Part shown: positions 1 through 6,985 of the stretch, piece after piece
How positions within the stretch are numbered: the first letter of the stretch is position 1
Layout: each line of letters starts with the position of its first letter
Assembly: GCA_036570465.1 (NCBI GenBank)
Contig: DATCYD010000241.1
Coordinates: 1 to 7,113 of the forward strand
DNA length: 7,113 nucleotides
Direction of reading: 5' to 3'
From: Anseongella sp036570465
GTDB lineage: Bacteria > Bacteroidota > Bacteroidia > Sphingobacteriales > Sphingobacteriaceae
Notes under the pieces: generated by a model
Database searches by the model: none
Told to the model about the DNA's origin: nothing
Seen by the model: the letters and a program-made list of their open reading frames with translations, nothing else
Made by a program: the position numbers and the translations under genes

Positions 1-546
1 TATGTCGGAACCTACATGAGCCGTAGAATTGGCCAGGTAGAAGAGAGCGTCGAGACCCTTAATACCCTTGGATTGAAAGTAAAAACGCATGTTTATAGCC
101 GGCGTAAGAACAGGAAGGCCATTCATGGACTGGATATTTCGGAACGGGGAATCTCCTATACAGACAACTTGTTGATGTCCTACCACAGCAAGGTTTTAAT
201 CGATGTTCATCACGGAGAGCATCAGGGCCTTTCATTTCGGGTATTCGAAGCATTAAGTTTTGGTAAAAAACTGATTACCACCAATCAGGAAATAAGGCGC
301 TATGATTTTTATCATCCCAACAATATATTTATCTGGGGAAACCATACCATGGATGAGCTCGAGGCATTTTTAGCGGCACCTGTCATTCCTGCCTTGCCTC
401 ATGTTCTGGAAAAATATAGTTTTTCCAACTGGATCAGCTATGTTTTGGGAAAAAGACGGTGCCAGCGAATCCAGTTACCCAGTCTGGAGAAAGATATCAG
501 CGTGTTTGCCGGTCCGGTTCCTCAACCGGCTCTTGCTTATAAATAG
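1..546 (+). CDS. Glycosyltransferase, RfaS/CgeB-like GT-B family, C-terminal part (5' end outside window)
   Basis: The reading frame is open from base 1, beginning YVGTYMSRR, so the ATG at 16 is probably internal and the gene starts upstream. The 181 visible residues look like the C-terminal nucleotide-binding half of a GT-B glycosyltransferase of the kind often annotated as LPS core protein RfaS or CgeB-like in Bacteroidota capsule loci. Recognisable elements are the strand YVGTYMSRR (1-9), KVLIDVHHGEHQGLSFRVFE (64-83), ALSFGKKLITTN (84-95) and YDFYHPNNIFIWG (101-113). The LEKYSFSNWI stretch (136-145) is usually near the end of such proteins. About 36 residues follow it, including a basic GKRRCQR segment and a proline-containing tail of no known role. 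The expected role is sugar transfer from a nucleotide sugar in the cytoplasm; donor and acceptor cannot be told from sequence. The next gene on this strand starts 63 bases downstream, after a possible promoter or terminator. Confidence 0.75.
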   Translation, partial: YVGTYMSRRIGQVEESVETLNTLGLKVKTHVYSRRKNRKAIHGLDISERGISYTDNLLMSYHSKVLIDVHHGEHQGLSFRVFEALSFGKKLITTNQEIRRYDFYHPNNIFIWGNHTMDELEAFLAAPVIPALPHVLEKYSFSNWISYVLGKRRCQRIQLPSLEKDISVFAGPVPQPALAYK

Positions 547-552
547 CTTCCT

Positions 553-589
553 GTTCAAAGCGTCTCGTTCAAATTAAATATATTTGAAC
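553..589. repeat. Three GTTCAAA copies (two direct, one inverted) forming an 8-bp hairpin-capable palindrome
   Basis: GTTCAAA occurs at 553-559 and 567-573, 14 bases apart, and its reverse complement TTTGAAC at 583-589. The second and third copies extend to an exact 8-bp inverted repeat, GTTCAAAT (567-574) and ATTTGAAC (582-589), around a 7-base loop. Six T residues follow at 594-599. This could be a weak intrinsic terminator for the upstream glycosyltransferase gene or a regulator-binding site over the promoter of the next gene. The stem has only two G-C pairs, so a strong terminator is unlikely. Confidence 0.4.
579..586 (+). promoter_or_regulatory. Bacteroidota-type -7 promoter motif TATATTTG upstream of paralogue A
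   Basis: This is an exact match to the TAnnTTTG consensus of the Bacteroidota primary sigma factor. It lies 23 bases before the ATG at 610. No TTTG or TTG -33 element is seen at the usual spacing. The motif overlaps the right arm of the GTTCAAAT palindrome, so a protein bound there could block it. Confidence 0.4.
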
Positions 590-609
590 AACATTTTTTA
601 TAGTCGCGT

Positions 610-1578
610 ATGAGTAAGAAGAGGGGGCGGGCAATTGTCCGGTTTTTCAATGCCTATGGTCTGAAAGAATATTACATGCTTTGGAAGCATTACAAAATCT
701 CTTTCGGGAAGTCGGGTAAAGAGCCCATGTTGATCCCGGTGATTGATAAACGAAGGAAGACCAAGGGCCTGACCGACCGGTTCAAGGGGATTGTCAGCAT
801 GTTTGCCCTGGCAAAGGCCAATGACGTGCCTTTCCGGATCATTTACAATCATCCCATTGAACTGACAGATTTCCTGGTTCCCAACACCTACAATTGGGTT
901 CCGCAACCCGGCGAATTAAGTGACCAGGTTTGGGATGTCCGGTTCAGGATCATGACCAAGCAGCCCCCCCTGAGCAAGCTGACAAAGATGTTCCCGCTCC
1001 GTAAACAGGTGCTGGTGTACGCCAAGGTAGATTACCTGGAGAAGATCAACAATACATACAACAAGCAGTATCGCTGGGGCGACCTCTTTAACGAACTGTT
1101 CAAGCCCTCTGAACTCGTAGAACAAAATATGCAGATGCACCTTGACAGGATCGGTAGAAAGGACTATATCGCGTGCGTATTCAGATTCCAATCCCTGCTG
1201 GGGGACTTCAAAGAGTATCATTTCAAACCGCTGCCTGAGGAGGAACAGAAACAACTGATCGATAAGAACAAGAAAGCGGTTCGGAACATTGCCCGGCAAA
1301 GTGTGGTTCCGGTCCTGGTAACTTCCGATAGTTCCAGCTTTCTGGCCGCGATGGAGGACCTTCCCAATGTATTCATCAGCCCGGGCCGCGTGGTGCACAT
1401 TGATAACGTGGATGATGCCGGAACCGAGGTTTATATGAAATCCTTTGTGGACTTCCTGATGCTATCCCGGGCGCAGCGCATTTACAGCATCGGAACCAGC
1501 CGGATGTACAAGACTGATTTCCCAAAATACGCGGCAAAGATCAACGATATTCCCTTTGAACGGATCCTCCTCGAATAG
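610..1578 (+). CDS. Putative glycosyltransferase, unassigned family with fucosyltransferase-superfamily-like C-terminal motifs (paralogue A)
   Basis: A 322-residue, apparently soluble protein with no signal peptide or membrane segment seen. I do not recognise a named family. It aligns without gaps to the product of 2650-3627 (184 of 322 identical by hand count), which supports the ATG at 610. Blocks shared by both are NAYGLKE (14-20), KGLTDRFKGIV (52-62), YNHPxxLTDFL (79-89), ACVFRFQ-x2-LGDFKEY (188-203), PVLVTSDS (234-241), PGRVVHIDN (258-266), KSFVDFLMLSRAQ (277-289) and TDFPxxAAKIN (302-312). The order 'Arg-x...GDF', then 'vlvtSDs', then 'D-x-LxLSRA' recalls motifs I-III of GT-B fucosyltransferases (GT11, GT23, NodZ). 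That suggests sugar transfer from a nucleotide sugar, but the link is weak and motif I is altered. A C7 run lies at 964-970. It ends tail-to-tail with a Stealth gene, 16 bases apart. Polysaccharide modification is the likely setting. Confidence 0.7.
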   Translation: MSKKRGRAIVRFFNAYGLKEYYMLWKHYKISFGKSGKEPMLIPVIDKRRKTKGLTDRFKGIVSMFALAKANDVPFRIIYNHPIELTDFLVPNTYNWVPQPGELSDQVWDVRFRIMTKQPPLSKLTKMFPLRKQVLVYAKVDYLEKINNTYNKQYRWGDLFNELFKPSELVEQNMQMHLDRIGRKDYIACVFRFQSLLGDFKEYHFKPLPEEEQKQLIDKNKKAVRNIARQSVVPVLVTSDSSSFLAAMEDLPNVFISPGRVVHIDNVDDAGTEVYMKSFVDFLMLSRAQRIYSIGTSRMYKTDFPKYAAKINDIPFERILLE

Positions 1579-1594
1579 ATCCAGGCTTTCATTG

Positions 1595-2587
1595 TTACTT
1601 TTCGAAACTTGATTTATCAGGCAGAATATAATCGAAAGCATCGCTTACGGCCTGCATGGTTTGGTCGTAATTAATGATATGTTCGCTGTCATTGACGCAA
1701 ACCAGCTTGTAGGATTGTGCTCTGATCGCTTTAATCGCCTTGGCTGACCGGAATATCAGCGGAAACATTTTCGTATCCATGTAAGTATTGTAGGGGGTAA
1801 AATCGGACTGGCATATCTGCCAGGTTCTGAAAAGTTCCTGTGTATAGTCTTCAGGACTGCGGAACCGGTGTGCCGACATTTCTGTCAGCTCCTTGCCGGC
1901 ATATTCCCAAACCTCGTTGAAGGTCTTTTTTAAATAGGGCTGGGCATTGTGGGGGGTGCGAAGCGTAATAAATTTTCCATAAGGTTTCAGCAGACGCGCC
2001 AGGCGGGCTTTCTTGCCATAGCTGGGATGAAACCATTTATCATGATCACGCGAAAGTATCTCTTTTTTATCAAAACGCCGGTTAATGAGATTGATGTTGT
2101 TCTTCAGGCATTTGCTCCACAGGGATAAACCCAGGTTAACCCGGAACGAGGCAATATCATTGGGTACTCCGTTGGTAAAAAAACGGGTTTCAGGGAGGTG
2201 GTTGATGATAAAAAAATCATCGTTAAAATAGACAAAGTGTTCGGCCAGTCCAGGGATCCGGTGGAGGTATATTTCAATCAAACTCGAATTAAAGCAAGGA
2301 AGAAACTGCTCCGGGATGTAGTCCTTATGATCTACCAGTTTCAGTTTGGGATGACTGGCGTCCAGCCAATCCGGTTTCTGTCCGCAGGTGACAAAATGGA
2401 TGTTTCGTACCCAGGGCGCAAATTTGTCAACTCCCCTGAACCAATATTTCAACAGGCCATGGTCCCTGAACCGGGCTTCGGATACTTCGTTCTTTTTGTT
2501 GTCGATCTTACCGGACCAGGCGGAAAAAGTGCGCCGCCACTGCGGATCATCCATATCTACCCAGGTAACTACAAAGTCGATGTCCAT
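1595..2587 (-). CDS. Stealth-family sugar-phosphate transferase (Stealth-1)
   Basis: From the ATG at 2587 the product has 330 residues. A TTG at 2614 would add nine residues, but the family typically begins a few residues before the CR1 motif, as in MDIDFVVTWVD here; GGAG also sits just before this ATG. The four Stealth regions are visible: CR1 (1-17, WVDMDDPQW), CR2 (about 40-127, with FAPWVRNI, LPCFNSS 96-102, HRIPGL, and FNDDFF 121-126), CR3 (about 205-266, TPHNAQPY at 211-218) and CR4 (about 296-330, VCVND, ending LPDKSSFEK). Family members such as the meningococcal serogroup A capsule polymerase and GNPTAB transfer sugar-1-phosphate from a nucleotide sugar to a sugar hydroxyl, making phosphodiester links; the acidic NDD is likely part of the active site. 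CR1 has Met12 where Gly is usual (WVDG). It is the third gene of the leftward block. The sugar specificity is unknown. Confidence 0.9.
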   Translation of the reverse strand: MDIDFVVTWVDMDDPQWRRTFSAWSGKIDNKKNEVSEARFRDHGLLKYWFRGVDKFAPWVRNIHFVTCGQKPDWLDASHPKLKLVDHKDYIPEQFLPCFNSSLIEIYLHRIPGLAEHFVYFNDDFFIINHLPETRFFTNGVPNDIASFRVNLGLSLWSKCLKNNINLINRRFDKKEILSRDHDKWFHPSYGKKARLARLLKPYGKFITLRTPHNAQPYLKKTFNEVWEYAGKELTEMSAHRFRSPEDYTQELFRTWQICQSDFTPYNTYMDTKMFPLIFRSAKAIKAIRAQSYKLVCVNDSEHIINYDQTMQAVSDAFDYILPDKSSFEK

Positions 2588-2611
2588 ATCTCCAGGTTTA
2601 ATTTCACGGCT

Positions 2612-2619
2612 CAAAAATA
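2612..2619 (-). promoter_or_regulatory. -7 promoter motif TATTTTTG upstream of Stealth-1
   Basis: Read on the minus strand, this is an exact TAnnTTTG match ending 24 bases before the ATG at 2587. It lies in the 62-base gap (2588-2649) between paralogue B and Stealth-1, so Stealth-1 may have its own promoter besides read-through. No -33 TTTG is evident. If transcription starts about 7 bases downstream, the TTG at 2614 would not be in the transcript, which favours the ATG at 2587. Confidence 0.35.
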
Positions 2620-2649
2620 TTGATTTTATCCTGATCGCAGTGCGGGGCG

Positions 2650-3627
2650 TTAGTCAATTATCACCCGCTCAAACGGAACATTGTTGATCTTTGCGGCGAA
2701 TCTTGGAAAGTCGGTCTGATACATATTCCTTGTACCCATGCCATAGACGCATTGGGCGCGGGATAACATCAGGAAGTCCACGAAGGATTTCATATAAACT
2801 TCCCCGGCCTCATTCGCTGCATTATCAATGTGCACAACCCTGCCTGGAATGGTGTAAACATTCTTCAGGTCACGGATCTCAGAAAGAAAAGTGGTGCTGT
2901 CAGAAGTAACAAGCACAGGCAAGTCACTTTTTTTAACGAGTTGCATCAACGCTTCTTTATTGGTATGTATCAACTGTCTCCTTTCGGCCTCAGGCAAGGG
3001 CTTGAATTGATACTCTTTGAAGTCTCCCAGCATCGCCTGAAAGCGGAATACACAGGCGTTATAGCCGTTGGTTCCCAGTTTGTTTTGATGGAACTGCAAC
3101 TGGTCTTCCAGCTCCCGGGTGGGTTTGAAGAGTTCATGGAACAGCGTTCCCCACTGATAATTGGTGTGATATATCCGGTTGATCTCTTCCAGGTAATCCA
3201 TATTAGCATACACCCGCATTTGTTTTTTAACCGGCAGCGCCTTCAGCAGTCGCCTGACCTTGCGCTGTTTCCGTAATAGTTTGAGTCGGACATCCATGAT
3301 GGTCTCACCCAGCTCTCCGTCACGGGGAATCCAGTTGTATTCATTTGGTTCCAGAAAATCAGTCAGCTGGCAGGGATGGTTATAAATACAGCGATACGGC
3401 ACCTTTTCAATTTTTGATAAGGCATACACACTGACAATTCCTTTGAACCGGTCGGTAAGTCCCTTGCCCTTTCTCCGGTTGTCAACCATTGAAATAAGCA
3501 TCGGCTTTTTGCCTGATCCTGTTAAAGAAAACCGGTAGTATTTCAAAAGCAGATAGAACTCTTTCAATCCGTATGCATTGCAAAACAGGACGATGGATTT
3601 TTTTAAACGCGTAAAATTGTCATTCAT
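2650..3627 (-). CDS. Putative glycosyltransferase, same unassigned family as 610-1578 (paralogue B)
   Basis: From the ATG at 3627 the product has 325 residues. The frame is open to 3714, but a longer start would overlap the Stealth-2 gene and add a stretch absent from paralogue A; the chosen start lies 7 bases after the Stealth-2 stop. The alignment with paralogue A runs ungapped to both ends with a 3-residue offset. Conserved blocks are NAYGLKE (17-23), GKGLTDRFKGIV (54-65), YNHPCQLTDFL (82-92), ACVFRFQAMLGDFKEY (191-206), PVLVTSDS (237-244), PGRVVHIDN (261-269), KSFVDFLMLSRAQ (280-292) and TDFPRFAAKIN (305-315). As in A, the C-terminal half looks like a GT-B nucleotide-sugar-binding half with distant fucosyltransferase-type motifs, and no membrane segment is seen. 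Its tight spacing after Stealth-2 suggests co-transcription and a shared pathway. Glycosyl transfer is an inference; the donor is unknown. Confidence 0.7.
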   Translation of the reverse strand: MNDNFTRLKKSIVLFCNAYGLKEFYLLLKYYRFSLTGSGKKPMLISMVDNRRKGKGLTDRFKGIVSVYALSKIEKVPYRCIYNHPCQLTDFLEPNEYNWIPRDGELGETIMDVRLKLLRKQRKVRRLLKALPVKKQMRVYANMDYLEEINRIYHTNYQWGTLFHELFKPTRELEDQLQFHQNKLGTNGYNACVFRFQAMLGDFKEYQFKPLPEAERRQLIHTNKEALMQLVKKSDLPVLVTSDSTTFLSEIRDLKNVYTIPGRVVHIDNAANEAGEVYMKSFVDFLMLSRAQCVYGMGTRNMYQTDFPRFAAKINNVPFERVIID

Positions 3628-3634
3628 ATTACCC

Positions 3635-4567
3635 TTATTTTTCAAAGACCGATTTTTCAGGGTAAAGCGTTTCCAGAAACGGTTTGATCTTGAGGCGGTC
3701 CGCATCGGAAACACGTTGATTATCGTTCAGGCAAAAAAGAGCAGGTTGATACCGACGCATGTATTGCATGAAATCATGCTTATAAACCAGTATGCGGCTT
3801 GCTTCCCTTCTTTTAACGAATTTCAAATGTCCGTGCCCGATGGCCAGCGCGTAATAGGCAAAGGCCGTCCGGTGCATGTCACCAAATGCCCGTACCCGGT
3901 TTTGCAGTGACTTTCTTATCTGTTCTTCAAATACCTCTTCCACCGCTTTGCGGTAGTCCGATTTCCGGTAGGCGTCGATGTTGTGATGAGGCACTCCCGG
4001 ATAGTATTTGCCGAATTTTTTCTCCACCAACATGGCCGAGTCAACGATCTTTTGAGCGTATTGACCCAGTTTCTTTCCAGCCAGGGCTTTCAGACGGTGG
4101 TGCCATTTCCCCAGGGGTTTCTTTTTGAGACGAATGATTGGATAACCGTCCTGTGCAAAGAAAAAGGAAGGTGACAAATCGGTATTGAAGAACATGTCAT
4201 CATTGGCGAAGAGAAAATGCTCCGATAAACCGGGTATCCGGTGCAGAAAATACTCGATGACACTGGAATTGAAACAAGGGAGTGCTTCGGGGGGCATGAT
4301 CTCCCGGTGATCCACCACCTGGATTTTCGGTTGGGAAGTATCCAGCCATGGGGGGCGTTGGTCATCGGTCACGATAAATATGTGCCGGATCCAGGGGGCA
4401 TGTTTTTCGGCTGAACGCAAGGCATACCGCAGCTCGTCATTGCTGATGTAGCGTCCCTTATTGTTAGTTTCTGAATGATCGCTCAGGTCACCGGTAAACC
4501 GGCGTTTTTTAGCTTGCCAGTTAGGGTCACTGCCATCTACCCACAAGTAAACAAGATCGATTTCCAT
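3635..4567 (-). CDS. Stealth-family sugar-phosphate transferase (Stealth-2)
   Basis: From the ATG at 4567 the product has 310 residues, beginning MEIDLVYLWVDG. The frame stays open to 4651, with another ATG at 4582, but the -7 motif at 4589-4596 leaves only 6 bases before 4582 and 21 before 4567, and the 4567 start matches Stealth-1. CR1 is canonical (WVDGSDPNW, 9-17). CR2 spans about 40-127, with HAPWIRHIFIVTDDQ (56-70), LPCFNSS (96-102), HRIPGL (109-114) and ANDDMFF (121-127). CR3 (about 186-250) carries VPHHNIDAYRK (192-202), and CR4 (about 278-310) has CLNDN and ends LYPEKSVFEK. The first 127 residues are about 46% identical to Stealth-1 by hand count; the rest differs much more, so the two probably use different donors or acceptors. 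The expected reaction is transfer of a hexose-1-phosphate-type unit to a glycan hydroxyl. It is the first gene of the leftward block. Confidence 0.92.
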   Translation of the reverse strand: MEIDLVYLWVDGSDPNWQAKKRRFTGDLSDHSETNNKGRYISNDELRYALRSAEKHAPWIRHIFIVTDDQRPPWLDTSQPKIQVVDHREIMPPEALPCFNSSVIEYFLHRIPGLSEHFLFANDDMFFNTDLSPSFFFAQDGYPIIRLKKKPLGKWHHRLKALAGKKLGQYAQKIVDSAMLVEKKFGKYYPGVPHHNIDAYRKSDYRKAVEEVFEEQIRKSLQNRVRAFGDMHRTAFAYYALAIGHGHLKFVKRREASRILVYKHDFMQYMRRYQPALFCLNDNQRVSDADRLKIKPFLETLYPEKSVFEK

Positions 4568-4588
4568 ACGCGAATTGTCCATGCGATA

Positions 4589-4596
4589 CAAAAATA
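4589..4596 (-). promoter_or_regulatory. -7 promoter motif TATTTTTG upstream of Stealth-2
   Basis: Read on the minus strand, this is an exact TAnnTTTG match ending 21 bases before the ATG at 4567. It probably drives Stealth-2, paralogue B and perhaps Stealth-1. A TTG lies upstream at 4612-4610, but 13 bases is too close for a normal -33 element. Confidence 0.45.
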
Positions 4597-4621
4597 GGAT
4601 AAATTTTAGCAAGCCTATCCT
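4596..4621. repeat. Short inverted repeat AGGATA-N14-TATCCT in the divergent promoter region
   Basis: AGGATA at 4596-4601 is mirrored by TATCCT at 4616-4621, with a 14-base spacer. The left arm touches the Stealth-2 -7 motif and the pair sits between the two divergent starts. It could be an operator for a dimeric regulator. Six-base arms also occur by chance, so this is tentative. Confidence 0.25.
4600..4607 (+). promoter_or_regulatory. Weak candidate -7 motif TAAATTTT for ugd
   Basis: This differs from TAnnTTTG at the last base only. A TTG at 4575-4577 lies 22 bases upstream, within the range reported for Bacteroidota -33 elements, and the ugd ATG is 36 bases downstream. A rival, TATATTCG at 4631-4638, is also one mismatch off but sits only 5 bases before the ATG. 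Either way, the ugd and Stealth-2 promoters would overlap within the 76-base divergent region. Confidence 0.25.
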
Positions 4622-4643
4622 CCGAGTTCTTATATTCGCCTTC

Positions 4644-5974
4644 ATGAACATTGCAGTTGTGGGAACAGGCTACGTGGGCCTGGTAACGGGCACCTGCCTG
4701 GCTGAGACCGGGAATAAGGTGACCTGTATTGATATTGACCTTGAAAAAGTAGCGATGCTCAATAAGGGCATCATTCCAATCTATGAACCGGGGCTGGATG
4801 CGCTTTTCGACCGGAATGTTGCGCAGAAACGACTCAAATTTACTTCTAACCTTGAAGAAGGCCTGAAAAATGCCACCATTGTCTTTTTGGCGCTCCCTAC
4901 GCCGCCGGGAGAGGATGGCTCTGCCGATCTTTCTTACGTATTGAATGCTGCCGGAGATATTGGAAAACTGCTGACCGGTTACAAGATCATTGTTGACAAA
5001 AGTACTGTCCCGGTAGGAACAGCTGATCAGGTGCATGCCGCCATGGCCCGTAACAGCACCGCTGAGTTCGATGTGGTGTCCAATCCGGAATTTCTTCGCG
5101 AAGGGGTGGCAGTGGATGATTTCATGAAACCCGACCGCATCGTTATAGGAACCTCCTCAGAGAAAGCCCGCGCAGTTCTGGCCGAACTGTACGCACCCTA
5201 TGTCCGGCAGGGAAATCCGGTGATCTTCATGGATGTCCGTTCGGCGGAACTTACCAAGTATGCTGCTAATTCCTTCCTGGCTACTAAAATTTCATTCATG
5301 AACGAGATCGCCCACCTTTGCGAGCGTTTTGGCGCCAATGTTGACTTGGTCCGTCTGGGTGTTGGTTCGGATCCCCGTATCGGAAAACGGTTTTTGTTTC
5401 CCGGCATCGGTTTCGGGGGAAGCTGCTTTCCAAAAGATGTGAAGGCGCTGGCCCGGTCTGCAAAAGAGTCAGCCTATGAATTCAAGATACTGGAAGCGGT
5501 CATGCGTGTAAACGCTTACCAGCGAGAATATTTCGTGAACAAACTCCTGGCTTTCTACGGTGGAAGCCTGAAGGGCCGCAAGATTGCAGTATGGGGCCTT
5601 GCATTCAAGCCTGAAACAGATGATATCCGTGAAGCGCCTGCCATTTATGTGATCCGCGAATTCCTTTCTGAAGGGGCTTCCCTGACCGTGTATGACCCGG
5701 AGGCCATGCAAAATATGAAAGGATTGTTCGGGGATCAGATCACTTTTGCTGAAGATCAGTATGAGGCCTTACAGGGCGCAGACTGTCTGGTCATTCTTAC
5801 GGAATGGCCCGTGTTCCGCAATCCTGATTTTGAGCTGCTGAGCAATTCATTGAATGAAAGCGTTATTTTTGATGGTCGCAACCTGTACGATCCCGGCAAA
5901 ATGGACACCCATGGATTCTATTACAGCAGCATAGGCCGGGAACTTGTGGACGGACGTACCAAAAAACCAACGAA

Positions 5975-5978
<4 letters not shown>
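4644..5978 (+). CDS. ugd: UDP-glucose 6-dehydrogenase
   Basis: It oxidises UDP-glucose to UDP-glucuronate in the cytoplasm with two NAD+. The 444-residue product has the usual length and three-domain layout. The NAD-binding Rossmann start is MNIAVVGTGYVGL (1-13, GxGxxG at 7-12). Further marks are LPTPPGEDGSADL (84-96), DKSTVPVGT (118-126), NPEFLREG (147-154), the central helix segment TKYAANSFLATK (204-215, with Lys205 and Asn209) and the catalytic-cysteine motif GFGGSCFPKD (256-265, Cys261). The C-terminal UDP-binding domain has AVWGLAFKPETDDIREAP (315-332) and FDGRN (409-413). The frame is open back to 4575, but the ATG at 4644 places the Rossmann strand at the N-terminus as in the family. 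No Shine-Dalgarno sequence is seen. Its stop overlaps the uxs start (ATGA, 5975-5978), so the two are probably translationally coupled. Confidence 0.97.
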
Positions 5979-6958
<980 letters not shown>

Positions 6959-6985
6959 CAGGTAACACTGTGAACAAAAATCAAT

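Noticed and set aside
964..970. C7 run in paralogue A as a phase-variation switch
   Set aside because: Slippage-driven switching in fucosyltransferase genes usually uses longer tracts. Seven Cs encoding part of QPPL is compatible with ordinary codon use, and the frame is intact.
916..1398. 160-residue open frame on the minus strand opposite paralogue A
   Set aside because: The plus-strand protein is conserved with a paralogue over its full length, and similar antisense frames occur opposite paralogue B, as expected from shared codon use.
1579..1594. Bidirectional terminator between the convergent genes
   Set aside because: The 16-base gap contains no inverted repeat or T-run, and none is obvious in the adjoining gene ends.
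2198..2623. 141-residue open frame on the plus strand opposite Stealth-1
   Set aside because: It lies antisense to the conserved CR1-CR2 coding part of Stealth-1 and shows no recognisable motif; it is a shadow of the real gene.
3628..3714. N-terminal extension of paralogue B from an upstream ATG at 3714
   Set aside because: It would overlap the conserved C-terminus of Stealth-2 by about 80 bases and has no counterpart in paralogue A.
4568..4651. N-terminal extension of Stealth-2 to 4651
   Set aside because: It would cross the divergent region into the ugd start and precede the -7 motif; the family begins close to the WVDG motif.
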